The notes: a model not told the origin generated them from the letters alone. DNA of 64,000 nt from Cordylochernes scorpioides (GCA_030710605.1 CP092870.1:20932684-20996683), one strand, 5' to 3'. Shown: positions 11,651 to 23,589, counted from the first letter of the stretch. A program made the numbers and translations.

Positions 11651-14600
11651 TAAAATTTTTAACTTAAAGATTCTAAAAAATAAAAATAATAAAACCCAAA
11701 ATAATGATGATAAAAATACGAATATGTATATTACCTGTAATCATCATTATATTATAGAGGTAGTGATATAATCATAATGAATAACACGTTCGTTAGAATA
11801 ATATTCGACTGGAAATACATACTCGGGGAGAAGCTGGTCTAATCTGAATCATTCAGTCAGTACATACGAATTCTAATCCAGAATATGCAACATAGTTGAT
11901 TATTTGTTTAATTTCAGGCTTTGAATGGCTTTTAAGTCTCTCTCTCTCTCTCTCTCTCTTTCAAAATTCATATATTCATATATTAAAACATATTAAAATG
12001 TCCCAAAGGTTATCCCGGTAATTTTTATGGAAAATAGTAGCAAACATCAATTTGAAGTAAACGAAAAAATTGCGCTACAAATTTTGAAAATAAAATTACA
12101 ACCTTTCGCAATGAGTTTCTTTTATTATGATATCATTATAAAAGAAACTCATTGCGAAAGGTTGTAGTTTTATTTTAAAAAAAACATCAATTTATCTTTA
12201 GAATAATAAATCCAGTGGTTTGAATTTTGATTTCGTGGAAAAGACTAATTTCATGTTTTTCAATGATAATAAAGATAATGATGATGGTGTTATGGCATTA
12301 ATTCATTGTTAATAAACATCATCATAGCTTTGAAGAAATAAAAAAAAAGACGACCTGTCACCGCTGGAGTGGATGTTTGCGCCAAAATACTGTTTAACCA
12401 ATGTTAATTATTTGCTGTTTTATATAGAATTATTAATATAAAATAGTCGAATGTTTCGTGTTCCGGGCAATTATTGGGATTTACTAGAGTAATGTATAAA
12501 ATATAATGATATTTTTCATTTAAAAAAAAATTCTATTATACCCAGCTTTGCTCGGGTTCACCGATATTAATTTTGACCAATTGCTCTCTTTCTATAATAA
12601 ATACGAGTATTATTTATTATGATTTTGAGTTTTATAATCACTCTAAGATTGAAATTATTTGAATAATAAAAAAAATTGAACACAAAATATGACAGTGATA
12701 TTTGTACATTAATTTGAGATTACTCATGACTTTTTATTATAATTCTAACCTTCGTAGAAGCAAAATTCTCCTGGAAAATATTCACTAGGGGAGAAGCCAG
12801 GTGAATCATTCAGAAACAGCATATAATTTTTTTATGGCGTGTAGAGTTCGCATAAAACGAATGGTGCATGCGGGAGAGAGAGATAAATATGTATATTGTT
12901 ACACTAATTATTATATATTTTTGTAAATGGAAAATGTGTGGTTTGTTTATTTTATATTTTCAGTTTTATATAGTTTATATGTTAATAAATATATGTGATA
13001 AGGTCCTGTCGACTTATCTGTGATGAGGTATCCTGTCCACTCTCGCTTTAGCTGTGGTAACCGGGGGTCAAACCAGCATTAACCGAGAGGGACAGTCAGG
13101 GCGTGGAGAGTTTTCCAGTACCTCTCTGCACCTTGGAGGACCTTTAACAGTTCTCACAGAGTACAGGCAGTCGTGGTCGAGGCAGAGTGGAAAGCTTGGG
13201 AATGTCCACACACAAAAACGAAGAGACACAGTTGTAGTAGGAAAGTTCCATGAACAGATAAAAGTCGAGCTAAGAGCAAGATGGAGTTAGAAGAATTTCT
13301 TACTGTTTTACATAGCGATGAGGTGATCCTGGCTACAACCAACAAGGGCACACGCCGACGGTGAAGTGACTATCTAAGTAGGGCTAAAACCGAGGTTTTT
13401 TTATATACCATTCCCGAGGAGGGGGGGGGGGGAGACATGTGAGAATTTGAACTTTGAACAATACAGCAGCTATGACCGAGAAGTCCTCACTTCTTTTTTC
13501 TAGATTTGATTCATTTTGTCTCCTCTCTTATTGTAAAGACGTTGCTGTATCACCTCATAAGCATAAATAAATAAATATCTATTACATAGTTTTATTTATT
13601 TATCCTCAGTTTGTACAAAGTACATTACATATGGTGATGCAATGACACATGTCAATCATGCGTATAATTATTTATAGATGTGTTCCTATATACAACATGA
13701 CAATCTTGTTATAAGTATTATACAATATAGGGTTGTTGGCTTAAATTACCATATATATATTCAGCTACCTATACATGCAAAATGTTTCAATGATTTGTTC
13801 AGTAGTTTTGATAGAGAAGAATAACAAACATCAATTCAATAGGGAGTTGATGCCTGCCCTGAAAACATTGTTATAACAAAAGTTCGTAAGGAAAAGTTCA
13901 CTCGAGTATAACCCGGGTGAAGCTGGCAATATTCGCTAGTGAATATATAAATTACAATCCAATAGCCTCGACGCCAAGCGCGCCCTTGTAAAACCTTATT
14001 AAATAGGACCCCGGCAAAAACTTTGTAAAATTCGCCAAGGCCTGCTCAGATTTTGGGTTTGTGTTATGTTCTCTTGGTACAATTTCCTCAATTTTATGAG
14101 GCATAGAATATTTCATCATAAGAATTTTTGATATAAAATATAATAAGAATAATAAAATAATATCTGATTAAGTTTTAGCGAGTCTAAGCAAATATTAGAA
14201 ATCCTCTACACACAATTAATATAGTCCTTTAATAATGACGTTAGAGTTGGGGTTGTAAATTAATTGGCTAAATCAGCCCATTTCAGTTGGGCACCATCGA
14301 TCTCTGCCATGATCCATCAAATCTTGGGAACCACCGCACTGGGCTTTAATTCTACATTGACCTATAGCACTGTTATTTACTGTGAGGCTTGTACCAGCTG
14401 GAAAAATGTTGAAATTGTTATAATACAATTATGGTATATAGATTAATTTTTCTTTAATTAATTAAAAAAACGACTCTATGAAATGTAAATAAAAAATTAG
14501 TAAATGTTTAGAATAGGAATAATACTATATATGTCTAGGTTGCAATAGTTTTGCATGGCTAAAAAATAACAATATAATTTACATGTATATAAATTAATAA

Positions 14601-14809
14601 ATAAACATATTTTTTCTAAACAACGGTGGATGAATATCTGATTCTGAATCCCTGATAACACTTACAAGGCTCATAGAAATAACATTTCAATGAGCTTCAA
14701 GCCTCTATTTATTCATAGGAAGTGGTAAAGAATAAGCTTCCATGTCATGGCTATAATCACTTCTATTAAAGCAACAAAGACATTGAATCATTTTAAGAGC
14801 TTCAACTAT
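11651..14809. other. non-coding stretch with microsatellites and repeat scraps
   Basis: A (CT)n tract lies at about 11938-11960 and a G-run at about 13422-13434. GC-rich scraps of the 'GGGCGAAGC(C/T)' kind lie at about 11806-11846, 12538-12567, 12770-12803 and 13898-13932. The short ORFs at 13054-13351 and 14264-14446 have no recognisable domain. No gene is supported. Confidence 0.5.
12088..12180. repeat. short foldback palindrome
   Basis: Arms read 'CAACCTTTCGCAATGAG' with 'TTTCTTTTA', then the inverse 'TAAAAGAAACTCATTGCG' with 'AAAGGTTG', around a 'TGATATCA' centre. Arms are near 38 bp. A MITE or hairpin element is likely. Confidence 0.6.
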
Positions 14810-15194
14810 ATATATATTATATAATCTAAAATCTGAAATATTTCTATATTTATAAAAATATATATTTTATTTTTATTCATTGATAATTTTACTTTTTTTA
14901 TCATCGTTTTTAGAATAATTTTCAGTTTTGTTGTAAATATGCATAGTTAACATATCTATCTTTTTTAAATCACTAATATAGGATTAATTTCATGAATTAT
15001 ATATAATTGTGAAAATAACTAATGTGTAATTTTTCTTCAAGTGATTAAAAATAAAAAAAATACTTGATGGTAAATATTTATATTTCTTTTATCTCACGAC
15101 TGCACCTTCAGCCCCTTTATCTTATCAATTCTTTATCTTATTAACCCTTTATCTAACAACAAAAAAATATATTATTCATAACATATATATATAT
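14810..15194. repeat. dispersed repeat family E, copy 1
   Basis: About 380 bp shared with 23590-23960 and 51475-51835. Landmarks are 'TTATATAATCTAAAA', 'TTGTTGTAAATATG', 'AGTTAACATA', 'CACGACTGCACCT' and a terminal 'TCATAACATATATATA'. It is non-coding and probably non-autonomous. No inverted termini were recognised. Confidence 0.7.
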
Positions 15195-15572
15195 ATTAAG
15201 AAAAAAGTATCTCCTTATCGTGCAACTGAAAGTTGCTGATGGCTTGCGCCATCTATCGGAATAAATATAAACTATTCTCGTTGATTTTTAATTATTCCAG
15301 AATTGCCAAATACCTATTCTTGATTAATCAAGAAAAGCTAACCACGGACGCGTTTCGGGTTGTTGGCCCTCATCAGCGTGGTGCAAGCTGTACCTCAAAG
15401 ACCAAATAATTGGTCATTCAGGCATCCAGAAAAATCATGAAACGGGTAGTTAAGGCCAGAATTGCGTGAGATCGCCACACAATGTGAAAAAAATAGTACA
15501 AATGTGATATTGTACTGGGATAAGGTGCATAAATTTTTTAAAAGGCATCTCCTTATCGTGCAAATGAATATA
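15195..15572 (-). repeat. ribozyme-bearing family B repeat, copy 2
   Basis: The body contains 'TTGATTAATCAAGAAAAGC', the hammerhead at 15341-15382 and a 'TAGTTAAGGCCAGAATTGCG' segment. Both ends carry the same 'ATCTCCTTATCGTGCAA' sequence in direct orientation. This suggests a tandem or circularly permuted unit of about 350 bp. Confidence 0.7.
15341..15382 (-). ncRNA. type I hammerhead ribozyme (family B)
   Basis: On the minus strand: stem I ACCACG; core CUGAUGA; stem II GGG, loop CCAACAA, CCC; core GAAA; short stem III ACGCGU; H17 = C; stem I CGUGGU. Every conserved position is canonical, including the GUC cleavage triplet. Predicted cleavage is between 15347 and 15346. Beyond stem I, a distal helix AGCU/AGCU can form across an internal loop (UGC / U). 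Type I hammerheads often have such a loop for tertiary contact with loop II. Confidence 0.8.
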
Positions 15573-17085
15573 TTATATATATAAATATATATAGACTATA
15601 TTATAAATGACCAACTCAATAAAGGTATTTTTCTAGGAATATTTCGTACTTGCGAATATAAAAATTCAAATATAGGAGCAAAAAAGGGATTTAAAACAAA
15701 ATTAACTTTTATTTATGATAGCCTTCAAAACTCACGTGACTATTTGACGAGTGGAATTAGACATTATTTTCTAATAATTCAATTAAAAACCTTCCATATT
15801 TATTTTTCTATCTCCCGAGTGCATAGAGAATAAAAAATGAGTTTTCTTCTAATATAAATCAGATATTCATTATAAATTATATTTAATAAATATATGCGTA
15901 TTAATATGAATCTCTGAGAATTCAAAATTCGCTTTATAAAAATGACACCGCCAGAAAATAAATTAAAAACATAAAAAACACTAATATAGTTTTATAATTA
16001 AATTAATTCAAGTTTGATTATATTAAAAAGTCCTTAATAGTTTTGAGGGAATGAAGTATAGAATTCATCACTCTATTTTATCATCATTGTTTATATTATT
16101 CATTTTCATTGTTTTGACAAGCATTAACAGATATTCGTACCTCACAAATATATAAATATGTTTGTAAAATTTCATATTCCTATTTAAAACGTGGTTGATA
16201 TTGAGAATATAAGAAGAAGAGAGCAAGTGAATAATGGAATATTCGTTCGTAAAAATATTTGATAATTGTAAATATATATATGTATAGACAAATGTGTGAA
16301 GGCATACATGTATAACAGATCAAGTTTCCCTAGGTGGACATAGCGCTTCAAATTGAAATAAATTAAATAAAAATATTTAATAATAATTTATTAATCGATA
16401 TTTTTACTCCTTATTCTGCTCACCACGTATTTTAACCATTAACAATGTCTTCCAATCCTGCCGACTTGCTTAACATTTGTCTTAATTCTTTGGACAATTC
16501 CAAATAATTCATTTTTCTATTATCTATCTACCTATAATCTTCAATAGAATAAAAAAAATAATCGATTTTCAAAACCCAGGTTCCTGGAGCGCAGAACGCT
16601 AACTGTTTATAATTTCTCTGACACGGTGTAGTATTTTCAAAATAATTCATTTATATTATGAATTTAGATATAATGAGTAAGGAATAACTGCCTTGTATGT
16701 TATAAAATTGAAGGTTTTTACTTATGTTAAAAATAAATTGTATCCAAAATTATTCTCGTTAGAATTAGCCCTAAACTTTCCCCTCAGTTTTAAAGGGCCA
16801 CATTGAAAATAGCTATATATGCTAGATGAATTCAAAGAAAGGGAACATATTTTTCAAAAACAAAATGCTTAGTCATTGAAGTTTTACTTGAAATTTTGGA
16901 AATAAAATTACAATGAGAATTGATTTTTAAAAAAATTAGCCTAGAAACTTTCCCAGAGTCAAAAGGGGTTACATGAAAAAAATACGTGGGGATATTTTCA
17001 AAAGTATTTTAGGTTTTTATCAATCAACCAACAGATAAATATGATTTTTTTAAAAAATATATAGAAATATCAGTAAATATATATA
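15573..17085. other. AT-rich non-coding stretch
   Basis: No gene or RNA is recognised. Sequences at about 16790-17000 resemble the AT-rich context of the foldback at 12.1 kb but are too diverged to assign. Confidence 0.5.
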
Positions 17086-18504
17086 CCCTGCGTGACATTG
17101 AAAATGGAACACCAAGAAATAGTGGCCAGAAAGTGATGAAACTCGGCAGACAGAGAGAGACAGGGACGAACAATAAGTGATCTTTATTTCAAAATGATAG
17201 TCATAATACAGAGCGAGAACGGCGTCGGCTTAGTAGCAAGTAGGACCACCGCGGACGGCGATGCACGCAGCAACACGTCTAGGTAGAGAGTCAATCAGAG
17301 TACGGATGGCGTCCTGAGGGATGGCTCTCCATTCCCTCTCAACCATTTGCCACAGTTCGTCTTCTGAACGCGGCTGTGGCAAGGCATGCAAACGGCGTCC
17401 AATGATGTCCCAGACGTGCTCGATTGGTGAGAGATCAGGAGAGTACGGTGGCCAGGGAAGCATCTGTACATCTTGCAGAGCTTGTTGGCTAATGCGAGCA
17501 GTGTGCGGTCGGGCGTTATCCTGCTGATAAAGGGCATTGGGTACCCCCTGAAGGTAGGGGAGTGTCACCGGTCGCAGCACATCATCAACGTATCGTTGGG
17601 CCGTCATAGTGCCCTGAATACGAAGTAAAGGTGACCTGGAATCATACGCGATTGCGCCCCAAACCATGATTCCACGTTGTCGCACGGTGGGGCGTTCCAC
17701 AATTGCTGCCGGATTGGACCTTTCTCCACGTCGACGCCACACGCGTACACGGCGACTATCACTGGACAAGCAGAAACGCGACTTATCTGAGAACACGACC
17801 CTGTGCCATTCCGTCATCCACGTCGATCTAGCCCGGCACCATTCCAAACGTTGGCGCCTATTCGGTGGGGCCAATGGCAGTCTTCTTAGCGGACGGCATG
17901 AGTGCAAGCCATTAGCAACCAATCGACGGGAAATGGTTCTGGTCGAGATGGAATGATCTAGGGTGTCTTGCACATGTTGCAGGATGGCGGTACAAGTGGC
18001 TTGTGGGGCCGCCACTGCTTGTCGAAGGATACGCCGATCCACACGTGCTGACGTCACTCTGGTTGCACCGACATTCCTATAAATTGCCACATTTCCTTGT
18101 TCCAACCATCTTCTCCACAGTCGGTGCACCCAGGACGCACCAAGGTGTGTATCAGCTGCGATTTGACGTATGGACCAACCTGCCCTTTTCAGCCCGATCA
18201 TCATGCCCCTCGTAAAAGCGTCTGTCTGCTTGAACTGCCTCCGTTTACGATGACCTGGCATTCTCTGTTATTACACGTGTCTTTTGACACAAGAACAAAA
18301 TTTCTACAATGATTTTCCTCGTAGAAATAACGACACGAATACTGTCCTTTATGCAAGTTCCTTCCCTTATATCTTACTTCATGTGCGCACGAGAGCTGCG
18401 CATTTTACATCATTTGCATAACTCGGTTAGGCGCGTCTACCCTGGAATTTGCATAATTTTCTGGTCACTATTTCTTGGTGTTTCATTTTCAATGTCACGC
18501 AGTG
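17086..18504 (-). mobile_element. Tc1-type DNA transposon, apparently intact
   Basis: TA (17084-17085 and 18505-18506) flanks a 1,419-bp element. The terminal inverted repeats of about 45 bp match almost base for base (CTGCGTGACATTGAAAATG at the left, its inverse at the right). The transposase ORF is uninterrupted and the termini are near-identical, so insertion is probably recent and the copy may still be active. Confidence 0.92.
17230..18261 (-). CDS. Tc1-like transposase, intact ORF
   Basis: This 343-residue ORF catalyses cut-and-paste transposition at TA sites. The N-terminal ~120 residues carry a paired helix-turn-helix DNA-binding region (GWSIRQIAADTHLGASWVHR near 29-48). The catalytic core shows VVFSDKSRF (Asp159), YQQDNARPHTA (Asp248) and PPYSPDLSPIEHVWD (Glu281). 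The spacing between the second Asp and the Glu is 32 residues, two fewer than the usual 34 of Tc1 proteins. The missing residues lie in the segment after ARPHTAR. Length fits the family (about 340). The Met at 18261 is chosen because it precedes the basic N-terminus and no upstream in-frame extension is needed. Long ORFs on the opposite strand are shadows. Activity is inferred, not shown. Confidence 0.93.
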   Translation of the reverse strand: MPGHRKRRQFKQTDAFTRGMMIGLKRAGWSIRQIAADTHLGASWVHRLWRRWLEQGNVAIYRNVGATRVTSARVDRRILRQAVAAPQATCTAILQHVQDTLDHSISTRTISRRLVANGLHSCRPLRRLPLAPPNRRQRLEWCRARSTWMTEWHRVVFSDKSRFCLSSDSRRVRVWRRRGERSNPAAIVERPTVRQRGIMVWGAIAYDSRSPLLRIQGTMTAQRYVDDVLRPVTLPYLQGVPNALYQQDNARPHTARISQQALQDVQMLPWPPYSPDLSPIEHVWDIIGRRLHALPQPRSEDELWQMVEREWRAIPQDAIRTLIDSLPRRVAACIAVRGGPTCY

Positions 18505-18559
18505 TAAATCTTTTATTCAATCCAATATATGCCTTTTTATTATCTAATATATATATATA

Positions 18560-18985
18560 TGTACATATTAAAAACAAAAGAGGCATATCTTGACCAGGCT
18601 CACACGAGCTTTTCTAGATGGCAGTGCGCCATCTTTTAATATCAACACCTGACCTATTTTATATTTTTATTATTTTTTCAAATGGAAATCGTATTTACGC
18701 AAACTTAGCCTTGAATACCCATTACTTGATTTCTTAGGAAGCCTCTGGAACCAAATTTTGGTCGTAGAGGTACAGTCTGCACCACGCTGTCGAGGGCCAA
18801 CAGCCCGAAACGCGTTCGTGGTTGACTTTTCTTGATTTATCAAGAAAATGGGTTGGCCAAATATCAGGGAACAGGCTATATCAACGTTTAGTTGATTTCT
18901 GTTCCACTAGATGACGCTCTGCCATCTAAAAACACATGTGCTCGTGGTCAGGATATGTCTTTTTTGTTTTTAATATATCTACCTA
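18560..18985 (+). repeat. ribozyme-bearing family B repeat, copy 3
   Basis: Starts with 'GAGGCATATCTTGACCA' and a 'AGATGGCAGTGCGCCATCT' segment. It holds a hammerhead-like motif, then 'TTGATTTATCAAGAAAATGG' and 'GTTGGCCAAATATCAGG', and ends with the inverse of its beginning. It is non-coding and starts about 55 bp beyond the end of the Tc1 element. Confidence 0.7.
18781..18822 (+). ncRNA. hammerhead ribozyme with one core change (family B)
   Basis: Order: ACCACG; CUGUCGA; stem II GGGC, loop CAACA, GCCC; GAAA; ACGCGU; U; CGUGGU. All stems are intact. The core reads CUGUCGA, so the conserved A6 is replaced by U, which should weaken or abolish cleavage. The distal stem I helix AGUC/GACU covaries with AGCU/AGCU of the copy at 15.3 kb. 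Confidence 0.65.
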
Positions 18986-19490
18986 TATAAAGGCTCTCAT
19001 AGGTTTTCTTCCGGACATTAAATAATATATGATAAAAGACCACATATGGGAGAGGCCAATCTCTCAAGAAATTTCTTCTAATCATTGTAATTTCTTCTCA
19101 ATCCTATTTGTTGGATACTTTATTACCAATATCATTTGGAAACGTGGTTAAACTGGTCTCCCCTCAGCTGGCATGTCAGTTTGACGTGAAAAAACTTCTT
19201 ATAAGAGGCCACATTTGAGAGCAACAATTTTAGCCATTCTCTATAGTGAAGCTCTACTTTATCTACTTTTTGTTACTGTCCTGTTCAAGACATGACATCT
19301 TAACTAATGAACATTTTCTCAATGCGGCTTACCTTTATGATATTTTATTGGAAAAATATTTAGTTTCAATTCTTTGATACTTCTTGATAATTTAACTGTA
19401 TGTTTTATCATTTGTAGTATCCAATAGGAACACATTATTCTTGAGTCTATAAAGATTTTATTATAAAAATAAATATTGATGTCATGATGA
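18986..19490. other. AT-rich non-coding stretch
   Basis: Nothing recognised. Confidence 0.5.
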
Positions 19491-19720
19491 ATTAGCGCGC
19501 CCATCTGTTATCAAAATACGAAACTATTTTAGACGTGTATGATTCTTTTAAAAATAAAACAATTTCTACTGCCCTTACTCAGATTGAACTGGCGAAACCG
19601 CTGGGAGGATTCACCACTGATGAGCCAGGCCATCCCATTAATTTTTCCATTGCAGTAAGGGCAGTAGAATTGTTTTATTTTTAAAAGAATCATACGCTTC
19701 TAAAATAGTTTCGTATTTTA
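19491..19720. repeat. family A repeat, copy 2, with long inverted termini
   Basis: Left 'CGAAACTATTTTAGACGTG', 'ATTCTTTTAAAAATAAAAC' and 'CTGCCCTTACT' are mirrored at the right. The centre carries the conserved 'GGCGAAACCGCTGGGAGG' and 'TTCACCACTGATGAGCCAG' block. Arms are about 85 bp. Confidence 0.75.
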
Positions 19721-20906
19721 AATATTGATGTTTTTTTTTTTTGCTTATCCTCGAACGATAAATTATTCAAATCGTATTCATTTTATTCAATATAATCTGT
19801 GATAAAAAGAAGTCTTTGGTCAAACAATGTGCACAATTCTACGAAGTCTTGTAAACTTGTATACCCTTTAGTAATATCTGATATTGTGTTGAAATAAATT
19901 TTGTATAGAATTTTATTAAAAATTGAACCCTATTTTTTAAGGGTAAGTTAAAATTGGTCTGAACAGAGATTTGTAAAATGTAATTCTTTATTTGGGAGCT
20001 CAAACACGAAGATTTACTGGAAAGATAAAATACAATTTCTTTTAAATCCTTGAGAGAAACGCTAACTATTTCTTCTATATGAAAAACAATATTCAATTTG
20101 TTCTTTTTTTCTATCATTAGAAATTTTTATTTATAAAATTTGACTTTTTGTGTTCTGTTTATATTATTTAATTTATGAATTTACCTCCAAGATATATAAT
20201 ATTTATTATGCAAATATAAAATTTTAGTTTTTTTTAGAACTTATTTCCAACTCTCTTATTTTCAATAAACCACAATTCACGACAATATTTGATGCAATAT
20301 CAATTAATATCTTGGTGCTGTTAGAATATTATTCCGGCCTATCAATGATATATCATCCGCATTACAAATCAACTCACAATTAAGCACATGAAATCCATCA
20401 GCAAATCATTGAATAAAATTGCCCATAGAAGTGGAAATAGCGGACCACACTGAAGAGAAACTCACCTCATTAAAGTTGTCAAATATTTTTGCAAATTATA
20501 AAAATAAAATATAAAGACAGTATCTTTTAACTGATTCATAATTTGTTTTGTTGGGCTTGGGTTTTTTTTTAGTGCTGCTGTGTCCCCCTTTTTTGGGAAG
20601 TATCCTATTTTTCAAATCAATTTTATATGAGGAGTGTAATATCGGGATAATTAATAGGAAAACATCTTTAATTATATAATTTCTATTATAATCTAGACCA
20701 AGATTTACATTAATATTGTTAATTAGTTCTTAATTCTTTCTCTTATAAATATGGCATGCTTTGGAATCAGTAAATTTCGGTTTACAGTTTCTCATTTAAG
20801 TATCATGAACATTATCTGATATAATTGTATCGAGAAAGAATTCATCCACAAGATCTTTCATTAGTTTTTATTATCATCTTCTGGTGCATACTCAATTATA
20901 ACAAAG
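19721..20906. other. AT-rich non-coding stretch
   Basis: No gene. The 92-codon minus-strand ORF at 19839-20117 is Lys/Ile/Asn-rich with no recognisable motif. Confidence 0.5.
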
Positions 20907-21200
20907 GAATAACGCGCCATCTATATATAACAAATGAAGATATTAAGACGCGAATTTTCTTTTCACAAATAAATCAAACTTCTACTGTCCTTGCTGCGAT
21001 CAAATAATATTAGAAAGTCTTGACTTATCGGTGGTGAAACCTCCCAGCGATTTCACCAATTTAATCCACCAGACCGCTTCTTTGGAGCTATAATACTGTA
21101 TTGGATCAATATGTTTTTATATGCTACACTGAAGGATGTAATCTTAGAAATGGTATTTAAGCAAACTATAGACATAAGCTTTTAGGACAGTAGAATTATA
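20907..21200 (-). repeat. family A repeat, copy 3
   Basis: Minus-orientation copy from 'AACGCGCCATCTATATATAA' to 'AGCTTTTAGGACAGTAGAAT'. It includes the diverged 'GGTGGTGAAACCTCCCAGCG' block. Confidence 0.7.
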
Positions 21201-21285
21201 TACATATAATATTTGCATCGACCAATGCTCTTCCGTAAACAATAAGGACAAAGCCAGTTAGGCATAAATAACTAAATACAAACCA

Positions 21286-21695
21286 ATAATGCGCCATCTA
21301 TATATAACAAGTGAAAATATTAAGACGCGAATGTTTCTTTTCATAAATAAATTAAACCTCAATTGTCCTAACTGTGATGAAAAAATATTTGCTCGATGCA
21401 AATATTAAAATATAATTCTACTATCCTAAAAGCTTATGTACATAGTTTTATCAAATACCATTTTTAAGATTCCACCCTTCAATGTAGCATATAAAAGCAG
21501 AATGACCCAATACAATTTTAGAGCTCTAAAGAAGCGGTCTGATAGATTAAATTGGCGAAACCGCTGGGAGGATTCACCACTGATGAGACAACCCTCCCAA
21601 TTTTTTTCATCGCAGTAAGGATAGTTGAAGTTTGATTTATTTGTGAAAATAAACATTCGCGTCTTAATGCTTTCATTTGTTATACTCAATTATTG
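21286..21695. repeat. family A repeats, copy 4 (partial minus plus full +)
   Basis: A minus-orientation end (21286-21375, 'TGCGCCATCTATATATAACA') is followed by a full + copy (about 21396-21695). Landmarks of the + copy are 'AAAGCTTATGTACATAG', 'AAGAAGCGGTCTGATAG' and 'GCGAAACCGCTGGGAGG'. The pair is a larger inverted structure like that at 48.4-49.0 kb. Confidence 0.7.
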
Positions 21696-22749
21696 GTTGT
21701 TTCTTTTGTAAAATAGCTAAACTCAATTTTCAGGGTTTATAAACGTTTCCAAACGGATTATTGAATTCATTTTCTTCTATAAAATTTTGCCAACTGTTTT
21801 TCTTAGCTCTTCTGATACTGTTTTTATATTTACATCTGACAGACTTTTATTCATCAACACTAATTGCCTTATAATGATAATATAAATGTCTCACATAATG
21901 AAAATATTTTTTCTTTTTCTCTAACTTTGTTCCACGGCTTGATCCCACGATCGAAAGTTAAGTTGGAAGATTTCACCTCCAGTGATTGATATGCTGATTC
22001 TTAGATTATATTTGTTAGTTTCTCAACTACATTTTGTCAACTATCTTTTCGAAATTATTATAATCGATTACAATTTTTCTTATTTCGTGTTTTAAAAAGA
22101 AATTTGCAAAGAGCGATCAAAATTTTGTTTTTTCACTAAATTTTCTTGTAGCATTTTGTTGATTATGATAAACTGCCACGTGGTCTGAAATATTAGTTAA
22201 TTCAGAAGTGTGTCACTTATTTGCTTTAATGCAATTTTTATTTGAATTTGTGAGATCTATTATATACGCTTTTAATTCGACAGGTAGGAGGTTTGTTATT
22301 TGTGAATAAAAGGATTATTTTCATTAATAATAGGTTCCATTTTATATCCGTTAGAGTTTGTCATTTTGTCGAACCAACTCGGGTGACGTAAGTTTAAATC
22401 TCCATAGAGGATTAAAGAAGTTTTTATGAAGCAATACTACCATAGGGCCTATGTCTGATTTGGTTAGAGTTATTCACACTGTAAGGGTAAACCAAAGGTT
22501 TTTGCAAAGTTTTTAATGACTTCATAATTCATAACTTTGTAACAAATTACTCCATCGGTCATCGTGTTGTGCACCGTTTTAAGCCTTCTATATGTCGACA
22601 GTTATATTGTCCCATAGGTTCGATGGGCTTTCCAGCTTAAAAAGATTTAGAATCAGAATCAGGTAAATTGACGTAAAATGTTTATCTTTTTGGTTTATAC
22701 TTAAGATATGAATTGTGAAAACACATAACACATTAGGCTTTATAATGTT
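21696..22749. other. AT-rich non-coding stretch
   Basis: No gene, RNA or clear repeat recognised. Confidence 0.5.
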
Positions 22750-22950
22750 ATTTTTTTGCACTTACAAATGCGCCATAGCCCCGTTTGGTTACTTGCACTC
22801 GCTGGTGGGGTTGGACTATTGCAAGATTCGGAGGCCATTGGATCATTTTTCCTTTTTAATCAGAAAAAATTCCCAATGCGATATTTGATCCCGGGTCGTA
22901 GCGGTCGAAAACCAATGGTGCAAACCATCCTTCCACCGACCTCCTTATAA
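22750..22950 (-). repeat. tRNA-derived SINE (family D), truncated
   Basis: Minus-strand copy with the tRNA-like head at 22950 (GGTCGGTGGAAGGATGGTTT) and the body 'AACCAAACGGGGC'. The B-box region is eroded (GGGATCAAATATC). The 3' tail present in the copies at 24.4 and 59.5 kb is missing. Confidence 0.7.
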
Positions 22951-23589
22951 TATTCTAAAGTCGGCGGATTGTTTTAGGTTTTGCAATTCAATGCGAGCTA
23001 TATGATTCAGTAAATACACACACAAAACCTTTATTAGGGATCAAGCCCCGTACAGGATTCTCCCAGTATAGCAATGGTTTTAATTGAACATATATCAAGA
23101 ACTATATACAATTCAGTATCAACATGAGCTCAAAAAAAGGAAACTATTTACACATGATTCTCATCCTTCTCGCCTTCTCACAGAATTTGTATAAATCTAT
23201 TGCACTATGTCTACTTTTCACTGTTTCAGACAGCAGGGCATTCAGTAAATAAGATCGGTATAGCACTCCCGAGCCATGGCTACACGGGGTGATTACGCAC
23301 GCGGCCGCCCCATTTACATAATAGCTTCATATTCCCCAACCTTGTCACGTGGGCACTATATATATGACCATTGAATTGGGCCACTTACAACTTCATTTCA
23401 TAATTAAATCTTGCTCTTTTTCTATATTCTTATCTCAACTTGAATTCTCCAATTTTAAATTTTAAAGCTCCGAAATCTCATGACTATAAAAGTATAAATA
23501 TTTAAAAAACTATACAGGGTGGGGCGAAAATTTAAAATATTAAAATGTAGCAATATTATTTTGAAATTATTATGTTTTGAATGTATTAT
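22951..23589. other. non-coding stretch, possible LTR debris
   Basis: A moderately GC-rich block at about 23020-23350 begins 'AACCTTTATTAGGGATC'. It could be an old LTR or retroelement end, but I see no paired LTR or coding part. Confidence 0.35.

Noticed and set aside
17321..18312. ORFs on the + strand across the Tc1 element
   Set aside because: Shadows of the minus-strand transposase; no domain of their own.
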